Below are positions 55,901 through 64,000 of a DNA stretch of 64,000 nt, one piece after another. The notes below the pieces were generated by a model that saw only the letters and a list, made by a program, of their open reading frames with translations, was not told the DNA's origin and searched no databases. The position numbers and the translations under genes are program-made. The first letter of the stretch is position 1, and each line of letters begins with the position of its first letter. Origin of the DNA: Perkinsus olseni (lineage: Eukaryota > Perkinsozoa > Perkinsida > Perkinsidae); the NCBI GenBank assembly GCA_013115135.1, contig JABANP010000092.1, positions 85,944-149,943 of the forward strand, read 5' to 3'.

Positions 55901-56988
55901 CCGCTTTTAGTATACCACAACGACGAATACTTCCCGAACCTGGCCAAGGTAAAATAGCGACTCAGCAGCACTACCGGTAGAACTCTTACCGGCTACTATT
56001 ATTGTTTCTAACCGTCCTGGCGTTTCCGAAGGCCTCCAAAATAGGGTTAGCCCTTAGCACCTGCATGGATACGGTGCTACGTATCTTACCTCGAACCTTG
56101 CGTGATGCGAAATCCAGCAACAATATAGCGCTAATACGGATACATTCACTTCGGCCCCCCACCCCTCAAGAGCAAACCAGCACGCACCAGCCTCAGACCA
56201 ATATACCACACCCTCACCTTATCGTAGAGCTCCGTGACTGTGTGCTGTACTTGTCCCGTGATCGAATGGACCTGCCGGAAGGGAGGTCACCGTGGGTAGC
56301 AATAATACCACAACTTCCCCAAAAATACTTGCGGTGTATCTTCCGCCCAACCACTGGTCTGTTTCTTGGCCAGATACGATGCTACTATCTTAGCCGTTTC
56401 TGTCTTTCCCGCGCCCGACTCCCCAGAAATCAGGATCGCCTGTGACCGCTGCGTCGAAATCTGAAACCGATACCGCACCTTCTGCAACTCCCACCATCCC
56501 GGCCTTACAAAATTCCGATAGGCAGCCTCCGCGATCGCATAGGGGTGAGGAGGCATCGTGTGCGGCGGCTTCTGCCAGTACTCCGCCATCCTCTCCTCTC
56601 CCCCGAGCTGCTTGTACGGGTTCACAGCCAACAGCACGCTGCTCACGTAAGTGTATACCAAATCTTCACCATATCGCACTTCCATATTATGCAGAATATT
56701 CGCTTCGTCTATGTGAGTCTGCATGGTCACATCCGAGTGACCGCGAGCCTCATCAATCGTCTTATCATAAACTTTAATTTGATTTAACGGCACTATCTTC
56801 GTCCCTCCCACAGAAGACTTCCTGCTCCCCCCTATGCTCTTATCAGCGGGCAAATCCTTGAATTCGATATGCGCTCCCCTCGAGATGAGAGAGACGATCG
56901 TCGCCAGACGGTAACCGTGCCTTCTCCACGGCACCCAGGCGACATCCCCGGGTTGGAGAGACGGGAGTTCAGAAGACGTCGTCGACAT
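46988..56988 (-). CDS. Myosin heavy chain with WD40-type tail (class XXII/MyoF-like)
   Basis: Read from ATG 56988 to TGA 46988. Exons with myosin landmarks: 56509-56988; 56329-56460 (P-loop [12 protein letters not shown]); 55990-56060 ([20 protein letters not shown], switch I); 55826-55939; 55704-55783 ([11 protein letters not shown]); up to 55660; about 55210-55310 ([16 protein letters not shown]); 54683-54766; about 54566-54640; about 54330-54463 ([10 protein letters not shown]); 52711-52810 (LDIYGFE, relay); 52568-52662; 52245 to about 52324; 52030-52178; up to 51964 ([13 protein letters not shown]); about 51301-51430 ([10 protein letters not shown]); about 50902-51060; about 50430-50560 ([17 protein letters not shown], converter); neck exons about 50105-50355; coiled coil 49428 to about 49760; then propeller-like exons from 49084 down, including 48506 to about 48716, 48373-48458, 48197-48321 and about 47160-47314. 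An ATP-driven actin motor whose tail probably binds cargo. Class assignment is inferred from architecture. Confidence 0.85.
48322..48372 (-). repeat. Module-I intron in the myosin tail (51 nt)
   Basis: GTAAGG donor, CTAAG acceptor, ATCTTGCATTTCCTCAACG in the 3' half and a second ATCTTGC upstream. Phase 0 splicing joins TNGKDV to VVWCWHG of a WD-type blade. Confidence 0.85.
48459..48505 (-). repeat. tRNA-like intron in the myosin tail (47 nt, antisense)
   Basis: GTAGGT donor, TATAG acceptor. The plus strand reads GGTCCCCGGTTCGATCCGAC, a T-arm, and CACCCGGCA-like acceptor bases fill the rest. Splicing joins TVVGEG to [10 protein letters not shown] in frame; the alternative GTGGAG donor would create a stop. 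Confidence 0.85.
49085..49208 (-). repeat. Myosin intron holding a complete tRNA gene (124 nt)
   Basis: GTAATA donor seven bases from the 3' end of the tRNA-Lys, CTCAG acceptor on the other side. The frame downstream is [10 protein letters not shown] in the proposed propeller. Confidence 0.75.
49127..49200 (+). tRNA. tRNA-Lys (CTT), inside a myosin intron on the opposite strand
   Basis: 74 nt. Acceptor GCCCGTC/GGTGGGT with wobble pairs, D-arm with an A box matching TAGCTCAGTCGG, anticodon loop CTCTTAA giving CTT, T-arm GTGGG/CCCAC around TTCGAGC, discriminator G. One mismatch at the top of the anticodon stem. The B box (GGTTCGAGCCC) is near consensus. No CCA is encoded, as expected in a eukaryote. 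The downstream T run is only TTT, so termination is uncertain. Confidence 0.88.
49386..49427 (-). repeat. Module-I intron in the myosin coiled-coil end (42 nt)
   Basis: GTGAAT donor, GGTAG acceptor. Nearly half of the intron is ATCTTGCATTTCCTCAACG. It is a multiple of three with no in-frame stop, so retention would insert 14 residues. Splicing joins AAEVR to DSDWVV. Confidence 0.8.
51965..52029 (-). repeat. Myosin intron with a module-I-like stretch (65 nt)
   Basis: GTGAGC donor, CCGCAG acceptor. It contains TCTTGCAT and TCTTTGCATTTTCCC, relatives of the module-I core. Splicing restores the conserved motor motif HYAGEVTY, which fixes the boundaries. Confidence 0.8.
52179..52244 (-). repeat. 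tRNA-like intron in the myosin motor (66 nt, antisense)
   Basis: The plus strand reads CCTCGGGTTCGATCCGAGG, a perfect T-arm-like hairpin. GTGAGA donor and CCATAG acceptor. The exons are motor-domain sequence ([12 protein letters not shown] before, FSSGFFDG after). Confidence 0.85.
54464..54565 (-). repeat. tRNA-like intron in the myosin motor (102 nt, antisense)
   Basis: The plus strand reads GGTCCCGGGTTCAATCCCCG, a T-arm, close to the 3' splice site. Splicing joins ARTPEQ to [17 protein letters not shown], a conserved motor helix. Confidence 0.85.
55784..55825 (-). other. 42-nt myosin intron, in frame and stop-free
   Basis: GTGGGG donor, GTCAG acceptor. Removal gives GER joined to NYHVFYQLL, the conserved GERNYH motif; retention would add 14 residues. 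Confidence 0.85.
56461..56508 (-). other. 48-nt myosin intron, in frame and stop-free
   Basis: GTAAGG donor, TTTCAG acceptor. Removal joins AYRNF to [10 protein letters not shown] just before the P-loop, as in other myosins; retention would add 16 residues. Confidence 0.75.
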
Positions 56989-56999
56989 GACAGCAACAA

Positions 57000-58107
57000 T
57001 AGCGGCTCTTCCAGAAAGTATCTTCGAGATGTGTATTTCGCGCCCCCAGTAGTTGCAACAGCCAATACTGTTGTCGGCATGCGACCGAAAATTACCCAGG
57101 AGTTTCGAAAGATTTGGTATCGTAATTAGTCAGTTGTCGAAGATATTATTCACTGCTACAAATATTTATACTATGAAGCCCGGGTATCCCCGGCTCAACC
57201 GTCACGCGCCCTCTAATTGACCCAACTGGAACAAACCCTCAGCCGTTCTCACAGCGACATCTCAGATCCTTTGACATGGCGGAGTAAAGAGTTTGAAGAA
57301 CATCAACAACAGGAAGATTCCGACCAACAGCAGCCACGCTCTCGCCGAAGCCCGTATATATCGGAGACATATCTAAGGTCGAAGCACGCCCATGACGCTT
57401 TGCTCTTATCGACAACCCGATTCAGTCCCGGCTCAGACACGCAGGAGTCAACGCGTTATCGAGCATCCCATCGGAAGCGAAAAATTGTACAAATTACTAT
57501 TATATCAATTGTATCATGACACTCGCGGGGATCGAACCTGGGACTCTAATCTCGCTAGCGCAAGTTGCGGCCCTTCGCCGCGAAGGCCTAGTCACACACG
57601 CTTGCTACTGTTCTACTGTAAAAATTGCTGCTGTCCCGAGAGAGTCTGCCACTAGTACCAGTATCTTCCTCGCGACTTTTCTCCTCTCCTTCCTCAGTCT
57701 TCTTTTCCGAGGAGACAATTTCCCCCAAGACGGCAGCACCGCCCTTCTCGGCAAACGGGAGAACGCCGCGCCAGACGATGAGCCTGCAAGCCGTGCGGAC
57801 CGGTAAACCCCGATGACATCAACAACCATGATGAAAGAGACGCGAGAGACGTGCAAATAATATGGCACATTCTCCGCACTAGTATTATCAGCAAAAGGAC
57901 GCCGAACAATGACTACAAACTGGAATACGCTTTGCCAAACGATTGACGTTGAAACGTTTCCCTTGAACGCTTTGATGCAGTGCTTTGAACGAACACGTCA
58001 ACGACTGCGATAAACCGCGAATTTCGGTTACAGGCATTTTCTTGTGACCAGAGGACATGCCTCTCCCACCTTCCCACGGTCGTAAGAACTGCATCACCAG
58101 CGTAGGG
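57000..58107. other. Region between the myosin start and the membrane-protein gene
   Basis: The myosin promoter should lie near 57000-57200. An 87-codon minus frame (57605-57868) is Arg/Lys-rich (SPRKRRLRKERRKVARK) but unsupported. A tRNA-like sequence is noted separately at 57517-57594. Confidence 0.35.
57517..57594 (-). repeat. tRNA-like sequence with long variable region
   Basis: The minus strand ends CCCAGGTTCGATCCCCGCG AGTGTCA and starts TGACTAGGCC; a TGAC/GTCA acceptor remnant and a T-arm are visible, with extra length as in Leu or Ser tRNAs. Probably a decayed tRNA gene. Confidence 0.5.
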
Positions 58108-58977
58108 TTATTTAGAGGAGGAAGGGAGATTCCGATTAATGACTACCGACCGAGTAACCTCATTACCGAAGATGATGGCCGCAAAAGTTGCTTTAGCTGG
58201 TACCGAAGGTATCTTAGCTTCAACCGCGAGAAACATATCCGCGGTAATTACGGCAAGTACGACACTCATAGAGAATAGGACTACTCCGAGCGAAAAAAAT
58301 TGCAAGACGACCTGAAAGACGGGAAAATGCTGGATACCATTTTCGCTTCGCTCCGCCTACCCCCACCGGACGGAAACCCTTCTTCGGCTTGCGATACAAC
58401 AGTACTCGGAAAATCCTCTGCACCAACACGCCAAACGAAGCTGATACAAAGCTCGTGTGGGCCACTGGGCTGAAAGGAGCGCTCTCATCCAAAAAGGTCC
58501 CCGGTTCAAATCCTCCCCACACCCCTTCCCGGCGTACCTTGGCACCCTCCCGAATAAAGTAAGAGTGGCTAAATTACACGCCACACTAGGCAGAATTGTG
58601 AGCACTAGGGAATTCAGAAACCCCCCGCCATCAGTGAGGAACAGCATCAGGAAAGCTCGGCCGAGAACACAAGATACCATCAGGGCGACGCCGCCTGAAC
58701 GAAGAAGCCAGAATTACTGGAAGCAAGCTTCGACCTAAGATACTCATCATTCGCGTCCCCTCACGAAAATCCAAATTTCGATCATACTCAACTAGTTGAA
58801 TAGCAAAAACAGGTTGGTATCTTTTCTGCTATATGATAACGACGCCGATCTGATGCTGTTAAACCCCAATCCCGTCCTCTCCAACTCACCATAAGCGAAC
58901 AATGGTTCCAGCAGTACTCGGAATCCAATCTCCCAAGGCATGTCACACCTGAAGGGATTATCCACAGGAAAACTCAT
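58108..58977 (-). CDS. Multipass membrane protein, family unknown (5' end uncertain)
   Basis: Exons from about 58977 to 58889, 58538-58694, 58361-58451 and 58108-58311, with all three junctions keeping phase. The protein shows at least four hydrophobic segments: GGVALMVSCVLGRAFLMLFL, SLVLTILPSVACNLATLTLF, FVSASFGVLVQRIFRVLL and VVLQFFSLGVVLFSMSVVLA. Between the third and fourth is a basic loop (YRKPKKGFR). The stop is TAA at 58108. The true start is not found; upstream sequence (CDMPWEIGFRVLLEPLFAY) is also hydrophobic. No family recognised. Confidence 0.6.
58312..58360 (-). repeat. Intron with module III (49 nt)
   Basis: GTAGGCGGAGCGAAGCG at the donor and TTTCAG at the acceptor. Splicing joins GFRPVG to VVLQFFSLG. 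Confidence 0.8.
58452..58537 (-). repeat. Intron made of a whole tRNA-like sequence (86 nt, antisense)
   Basis: After a GTACGCCGGGAAGGG donor segment, plus-strand 58455-58523 is a full tRNA length whose ends GTGTGGG and CCCACAC pair perfectly over 7 bp; only GAG separates it from the next exon. Inside are a CAT anticodon-like loop and the T-arm-like CCCCGGTTCAAATCC, with mismatched stems. Splicing joins LFGRVPS to FVSASFG in frame. Confidence 0.85.
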
Positions 58978-59185
58978 CGACTACAACGACTCCTTCTTTT
59001 CGATACCACTCTTTTAATAGATCATCACCAGAAGAAGCGACCTTATCGAGCCACAGACAAGGCAGGGCCAGCATGGGTAAACGAAGCTGACTCGTCACGC
59101 TCTCACAGAGGTTGCTATTATGCCAGAAAAATAAGTATTAATCGATTATAACGATTACTCATTTGGACGATCGATTTGGTTCATC

Positions 59186-61729
59186 TTACCAAAATCGACA
59201 AATTAAATCCGAAAGGAACCCACCCAGTCGACTTACGCATCCCTGCTCCTCCTCTCCAAATAACTTATCTCCGTCACCAATGGCGTCCATCCAGGCAGAG
59301 ACGAGGGCATCGCCTAACAATTTCGTGGCGCGCGACATATTTCGCCCACTCACCTTGGTAACGGTGATATCGAGGATAGTTAATACGAGCAAAACCAACA
59401 GCCGCCTCGCCAACTCCGGAGGGTTCTTCATAAATTTGATGATGCACTCGGAAAGGATGATTTCATCTGAATGAAAGTCGGGTCGAAAACTCAGGACCGG
59501 TGAGCCACCGGTCGACCTCACCGGCGATGAGCCCAGGGAGAATCCTGACAGTAGCAGCTCGTCTGGCCGAAAATTTGCTCTTCATCAACAAGACAATTTA
59601 CAGTTCAAATCTTGAATGTCCACCAATAAAAATTATCCACCATTTCAGACAGAAGCCAGTGCTCACAAACGCTATCCTCAATAACTCACACCAAAATTCC
59701 CCCTCTCGCCGTGGGGAGCTCTGCGAAAACTGATTCCGAAGATTTTTAATCAGACAATAATCATCCTCAGCCAGATAACAGTCTCCCCTCACTACCTCCC
59801 ACCACCTCCCCGTCATCAGGCAAATCAAAATGTAAAGCCTTCTCGACTGGAGGACCTCCCATGGGTATCCACAAATCCCCCAGCTGATAGTCCTCATATC
59901 GCCACGGTTCACCTGAAACTCACCGAATCGATCGTCCGGGCACTTCAAAGTTGAAGCAAACGAGTCAGCGGGAAATATATTCTCGAAAGCTACTACCAAA
60001 ATTTCGTCAACTCGCCCGATCAAACCCAAAAAATAAAATTGCAAACCCTACTACAGGGTGCTGTCTATAGCTGCCCACTACTAACCAGATCGTTGCTTTT
60101 CAGAGCCTCTTTTCTTTACTTTGGTAAACCAACCACCTAACCGCCCTACTACTACCTCTCGCGTTGACCACAATACTAGCATACGAGCCTCTATAGGAAG
60201 GCGATACCCCCAGCCCTCCTTCACAACTCATCTTCTAAACGGCATGAAAAATAACACCCACACCAATTCCCATTTTATCACCCCCGCTTGCTCGACTTCC
60301 TCACGGTCCATCATCAATCTTCCCGCAGTAGCCGACAAAACATCGGGGAGGCTTGCAAGGACATAAACGACGAACCCTCAGAAGTTAGACGACGATTCTA
60401 TCACAAACTCCTTCCAATACAACGTCTTAGGAGTCCTCGAGCAAAAGTGCGTGAAAAATTCCGCCCACCGGTCGAACTCTCCAAAAGAGACCCAAATATC
60501 TTCCACTTTGGTCACTATTCGACTCAACCTCTGCGTATCTTCCCCGACTCAACCTCTGCGCATATTCCTCGAGCCAACCTCTGCGTATCTTCCACGAGTC
60601 AACCTCTGCGTATCTTCCATGAGTCAACCTCTGCGTATCTTCCTCGAGTCAACCTCTGCGTATCTTCCACGAGTCAACCTCTGCGTATCTTCCACGAGTC
60701 AACCTCCAACCCATCCATCCCAGATCCCACTATTAAAAAACGAAACCTTCATCACCGGATACCTTTCGAAGCTTCATAATGTGACCGCAGTGATGGGAAT
60801 TATATTCTTTCGCGTGCGCGACGTTTATGCAACTTTCCCAATGCCAATGTATTTTCTATTTCTTCCTCTCAACAGCCTCCTTGGCCTCCTTCGCTCCAAG
60901 AACCCTGAAACAACAACTCATCGATCACCAGGGCGCGCGCTTTTCTCCTCAACCCCTCACCTCGTCGAAGCCTTGTGGCTGCCCCCTTCGCCCATACTAG
61001 ATACAGACGACGCTGAGCTAGGCCGGCCAGACGCCGTTCGCCGTCTCTTCGGTGCTGGCTCCGCAGCTGCTGCTCCGAGGGGCTCGGAGGGAGGTATGGT
61101 GACGATGTAGAACCATCTGATAATCGTGAGCTTAATACGCTTTCATAAATTCACAAAACCACTTCCTTTGCAAAAACTTTCTTTTATTTTTTCTATTTCG
61201 AGATGCATTCTCCATTTCTGTTGAAGTCCATCGTTTCGCGCACAAAATAAATCAAATTCCGTTATCGATTCCGTCAACTCTCAAATACATTTCCCCAAAC
61301 CCCATCAACCTTAATGTTGGCGAAATTTTCCATTCCCATCGAAGCCGATCGGTTCAGCTTCTCACGGGCGCGCGCGAAAGTGAATCATATTTCCATCCGA
61401 GCTCTTTATCACGAAGCTCTATGCATCCTCTCCTCAATAATGGGTAAAGATACTTCTTACGGTATATCAACCGCACATCTTAAGAAAGGCCTTCTCTCGT
61501 GTACACGACAGACGTAAAAACACGCAAAGCACTTCTGTCACGAAAGGGGCGTCCCTCTAATTCTGACACAGCCCCTTACCGATGGTAAACGTGCTTCGGA
61601 TCGCTATCATCCTTCATCTTCTCCTTCGACGTTATCTTCCCCTCACTGCCATCATCCAGCATCACTTCCCGGCCCAACAGATCATCAGCCCCTAGCCACA
61701 CATCTGATGCAGAGAAGGGATGCCACCTT
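59186..61729 (-). CDS. Possible nuclear protein with TFIIS N-terminal-like segment
   Basis: Exons readable on the minus strand: 61580-61729 (DVWLGADDLLGREVMLDDG); 60961 to about 61107 (disordered, with the basic PKRRRTASGRPSS); 59807-59912 (EPWRYEDYQLGDLWIPMGG); 59522 to about 59600 (ATVRILPGLIA); and 59186-59466 (ELARRLLVLLVLTILDITV then TKLLGDALVSAWMDAIGD). The last resembles the helical TFIIS N-terminal/IWS1-type domain, with its ITV and final Trp, but the match is weak. The start, the exact 3' end and possible missing exons are unresolved; some segments could belong to separate genes. Confidence 0.45.
60524..60711. repeat. 25-bp minisatellite, eight units
   Basis: Unit TCAACCTCTGCGTATCTTCC plus five bases ending ACGAG, starting at 60524, 60549, 60574, 60599, 60624, 60649, 60674 and 60699. 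Only a few bases vary among units. It lies between exons of the minus-strand gene above. Because 25 is not a multiple of three, open frames through it carry a 75-base protein period and are not evidence of coding. Confidence 0.9.
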
Positions 61730-62047
61730 CTACCGCTGTGGCGTCAACTACGACAACAATTTACAAGGTATCTTTCTATGAACTATCGTTTCCATGGAAC
61801 GATGAACCACTAAAGGGCTTTCTACTCAGGTTATACGATTAATACAATTACGAGCTCTTCCGCTCGGCCCCTAAGAGGATAGGAATACCGACGGTCTTGC
61901 CAAATACAACAGCAACGCGAGAAACAGCCCTTCGACGGCTCCCGAAAAAAATACGGTTTTCCTGACATCTAGTAACGCATTATTAGTCACGTCTAACAAG
62001 GGTTCGAAACTCTCCCGCCATTTGCCAGCTTCAACCAAAGATCCTCA

Positions 62048-63708
62048 TCACCGACCCTTTATCTCCCCAGCCTTGATCCTCCGAGCTGCTGTCTTCACAC
62101 TCTGTGCCATATGCCCCTCCCTCTCAACGCTACTACCAGTCCACGCCAGCTCTACCGAATGCTGGGACCCTCCACCAACCTGATCAATACATAACCAAAG
62201 TATCCTGGGAAACTTTGGGAAAATCTTCCAACGATTCAACTAATATGGAAAACACAGCCATAGAGTGTCACTTAACGATCGATGATCGATTGCACCCTCA
62301 CCATTTCCAAGCAGGCCCCGTTCACGGGAATTGATACCATCCAAAACACACAGAGATTTAACGGTTTTTCTATCACTTCCAAGGAGACACTTTTCTCGCT
62401 AATAAGTACCACGCGAAAAGTCGATGCTTACTATATAGTAAAACTTTTATATAACCTACAAAGTGATTTCAATATTAAAATTTTAATTACATGATCAGTT
62501 CCAAATAAACCTAGACATTAGAAGACTCTTTTCCCGCCCTGAGTGAGAAATGTCAAATCGATCACGCGATCGATATCTCACCTGGAGGACAAACTTCGAC
62601 TCGAGTTGTTTACTTTGGACCAAGTAAGGCGAGAGTTCATCAGTCGCATCGGTAGAACTCGCCGCACCTGAACCACACGGTGTGGACTCTCTCCCGACCT
62701 ATTCTGTATCTTCCACAGTTCTACCTTTGGATATGTCCCGGGGGCAATTACCAAGCTGGTGAGTCTCACCAAATCCCCAGGTATAGAAATCCCCACTGGT
62801 CGTGCATGCAAGTGCCTAAAATGCCGCACCCAGTGATCGAACCAGGGGCCTTTCGATTACCAACTTACATGAGAGCCGCCAGCGGCGACATGTGTAATAT
62901 TTGTCAACTTCAGCTTCGTCGGGGTCGTCACATCTTCGCTTCCTCCGCCCAATCCAGAGTAGTCGCGTCGACCCCACGTGAACCTAATCCGTTGAGAAAA
63001 TGCAAGATTTGCAAGACGACCAAGATTCCCTCATCTTACACTTCTCCAGCCTTCGTCAATGCAACCGTATGGAAGCTTCCTCCCACTATTTCCTTCACCG
63101 GAGATCCAAGCGTGTCCGAAGCTAGACTACTGATTTCTACAGGATAACCTGTCATCAACCAGCATGACATAAAGATACCACCAATCAATCACGGCTAATA
63201 ACACTCGTACCACCCTCGTGCTTGGAATACGACCGATGCCATACCACTCCTTTCGTAATTCATCGAACTACTGACACTCGCCCTCACTGACCACTATAAC
63301 CACATTGCCCAGTTACATACAGCTGCATCAGAACCACCGAGGGAAGTCCACGACGCACGAGACAATTTTGATCGACCCTTATTATTACGGATAGGTTCGG
63401 CAGTTGTCTTGCCCAACCCAAGCTGCGCGAAGTTGTTCAGTCCGCAGCCAAACACCTTCCCCTCCTCAGTAACCAGGAAAGTACCTAAAAACCAACGTAA
63501 ATCTGTTTATGCTACTTTCCACTGATAACCAGTTTATGCTACTTTACCATTGACAACCGACGACTCAGTCTCCAAGTGAACGCGGATATCAGGCCAAAAT
63601 ACCCACTTAAAGATGCGCGACAAGAACGAAATTTGCCGCAAAATGGTTCAACGCACCTTGCGCCCCCTCACGAACGCAAGCGCCACGGAAACGCGCTTTC
63701 GACATCGT
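62048..63708 (-). CDS. RCC1-family beta-propeller protein
   Basis: Exons: 63389-63484 (TFLVTEEGKVFGCGLNNFAQ), 63040-63148 (GGSFHTVALTKAGEV), 62869-62983 (FTWGRRDYSGLGGG), 62725-62815 (TTSGDFYTWGFGETHQLGNC), 62582-62667 and 62048-62179 (GGGSQHSVELAW, stop at 62048). Intervening introns are 53-57 nt except the first and last. These carry the G-x-x-H-(S/T)-(V/L)-x-L and (Y/F)-x-W-G-x-(N/G)-x-x-x-Q-L-G elements of RCC1 repeats. A possible first exon is 63660-63708 (MSKARFRGACV). RCC1 itself is the nuclear exchange factor for Ran; whether this is the orthologue or an RCC1-like protein cannot be decided here. Confidence 0.85.
62816..62868 (-). repeat. tRNA-like intron in the RCC1 gene (53 nt, sense)
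   Basis: GTAAGT donor, TTTTAG acceptor. The minus strand contains GGCCCCTGGTTCGATCACTG followed by GGTGCGGCA, the 3' half of a tRNA. Phase 0 splicing joins AAGGSH to ALACTTSGD, a canonical RCC1 repeat. Confidence 0.88.
62984..63039 (-). repeat. Module-I intron in the RCC1 gene (56 nt)
   Basis: GTAAGA donor, ATTAG acceptor. ATCTTGCATTTTCTCAACG (one change from the core) ends 6-7 bases before the acceptor; further CTTGC copies lie upstream. Splicing joins TKAGEV to FTWGRRD. Confidence 0.88.
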
Positions 63709-64000
63709 AAATGAGTTCTACTCCCGGACTCCCAAAATATCGTCCCGCTGAAGCATTACAGTTAGCCGAAGCGTATACGCGGTCGAGCGGGCCTCGCTCC
63801 TTTTGTTCCAGCTCAGCGGGTGAGGATGCAGCTTGTAGGAGGTCGCTCGCTTAGCCCTTCTAGTATGCTTCAATAACACCGCCTCTTCCTCTAACGACAG
63901 GACCAACTCTCATGCCAAACACCCGGGTTCGATCCCGCACATGGCATCTACGGATCTTGCTGGTATTACCAGTAAGGTTCTCATCTCCACTGCCTCCGTG
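63709..64000. other. Right edge of the window
   Basis: A 62-codon minus frame (63718-63906) cannot be linked to a gene. A tRNA-like stretch on the plus strand (63911-63948) has a CTCATGC anticodon-like loop and CACCCGGGTTCGATCCCG T-arm, antisense to the minus-strand gene series, so it may be another tRNA-like intron of a gene continuing beyond the window. Confidence 0.4.

Noticed and set aside
57605..57868. 87-codon minus-strand basic frame as a nuclear protein
   Set aside because: No start, splice context or family; adjacent to a decayed tRNA-like sequence.
60288..61110. Two long plus-strand reading frames with repeated protein segments over the minisatellite
   Set aside because: Both owe their length to the 25-bp repeat, which gives a 75-base protein period without stops in more than one frame; no other coding signs, and minus-strand exons lie around them.
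1..64000. CRISPR arrays, rRNA genes, snRNAs, spliced-leader genes, telomeric repeats
   Set aside because: No matching pattern found on either strand by reading; GGCTCAAG at about 26799 lies in gag coding sequence and is not a spliced-leader gene.

Overview
This is a eukaryotic nuclear window. Genes are cut by many very short GT-AG introns (most recognisable ones are 42 to 104 nt). There are no bacterial-style operons. The best-recognised gene is a myosin whose order of parts (motor, neck, coiled coil, WD40-type tail) is known from apicomplexan class XXII (MyoF-type) myosins. Together with secreted and multipass protein families in tandem copies, a subtilase relic and abundant transposons, this suggests an alveolate protist, most probably a Perkinsus-like perkinsozoan. 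That assignment is inference.

Layout. 0.6-0.75 kb: a decayed first exon of the membrane-protein family described next. 1.5-2.7 kb (+): a two-exon secreted GH18 chitinase-like gene; a broken relative lies at 30.2-31.4 kb (-). 4.5-5.4 kb (-): a single-exon unknown protein. 5.8-24.3 kb (-): three tandem copies (A, B, C) of a gene for a multipass membrane protein with a C-terminal WD-like domain. Copy B is split by a 2.7-kb DNA transposon with perfect 127-bp inverted repeats and a 6-bp target duplication. 24.9-29.8 kb (+): a complete LTR retrotransposon with 5-bp target duplications. 33.3-34.1 kb: a MITE with a 3-bp target duplication. 36.6-37.5 kb (+): the 3' end of a LINE with an A-rich tail. 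38.2-43.7 kb: a segmental duplication carrying a secreted-protein gene (second copy frameshifted), with a subtilase relic between the copies. 47.0-57.0 kb (-): the myosin gene, about 25 exons, with an intact tRNA-Lys gene antisense in one intron. 58.1-59.0 kb (-): a multipass membrane protein. 59.2-61.7 kb (-): a possible nuclear protein with a TFIIS-N-like segment. 62.0-63.7 kb (-): an RCC1-family beta-prop gene.

The most unusual signal is in the introns. Unrelated genes share three recurring intron pieces: (I) a core ATCTTGCATTTCCTCAACG just upstream of the 3' splice site; (II) tRNA-like sequence, from a T-arm only to a full tRNA length, in either orientation, filling most of introns 47-124 nt long; (III) GCGGAGCGAAG close to the 5' splice site. 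Splicing out the intervals given restores reading frame and known protein motifs (myosin, RCC1, WD40) or matches paralogues. In two positions where copies A/B carry a module intron, copy C has an unrelated, longer intron at the same site and phase. This looks like mobile or recruited intron material (introner-like, partly tRNA-derived). I could not run folding, alignment or database searches.
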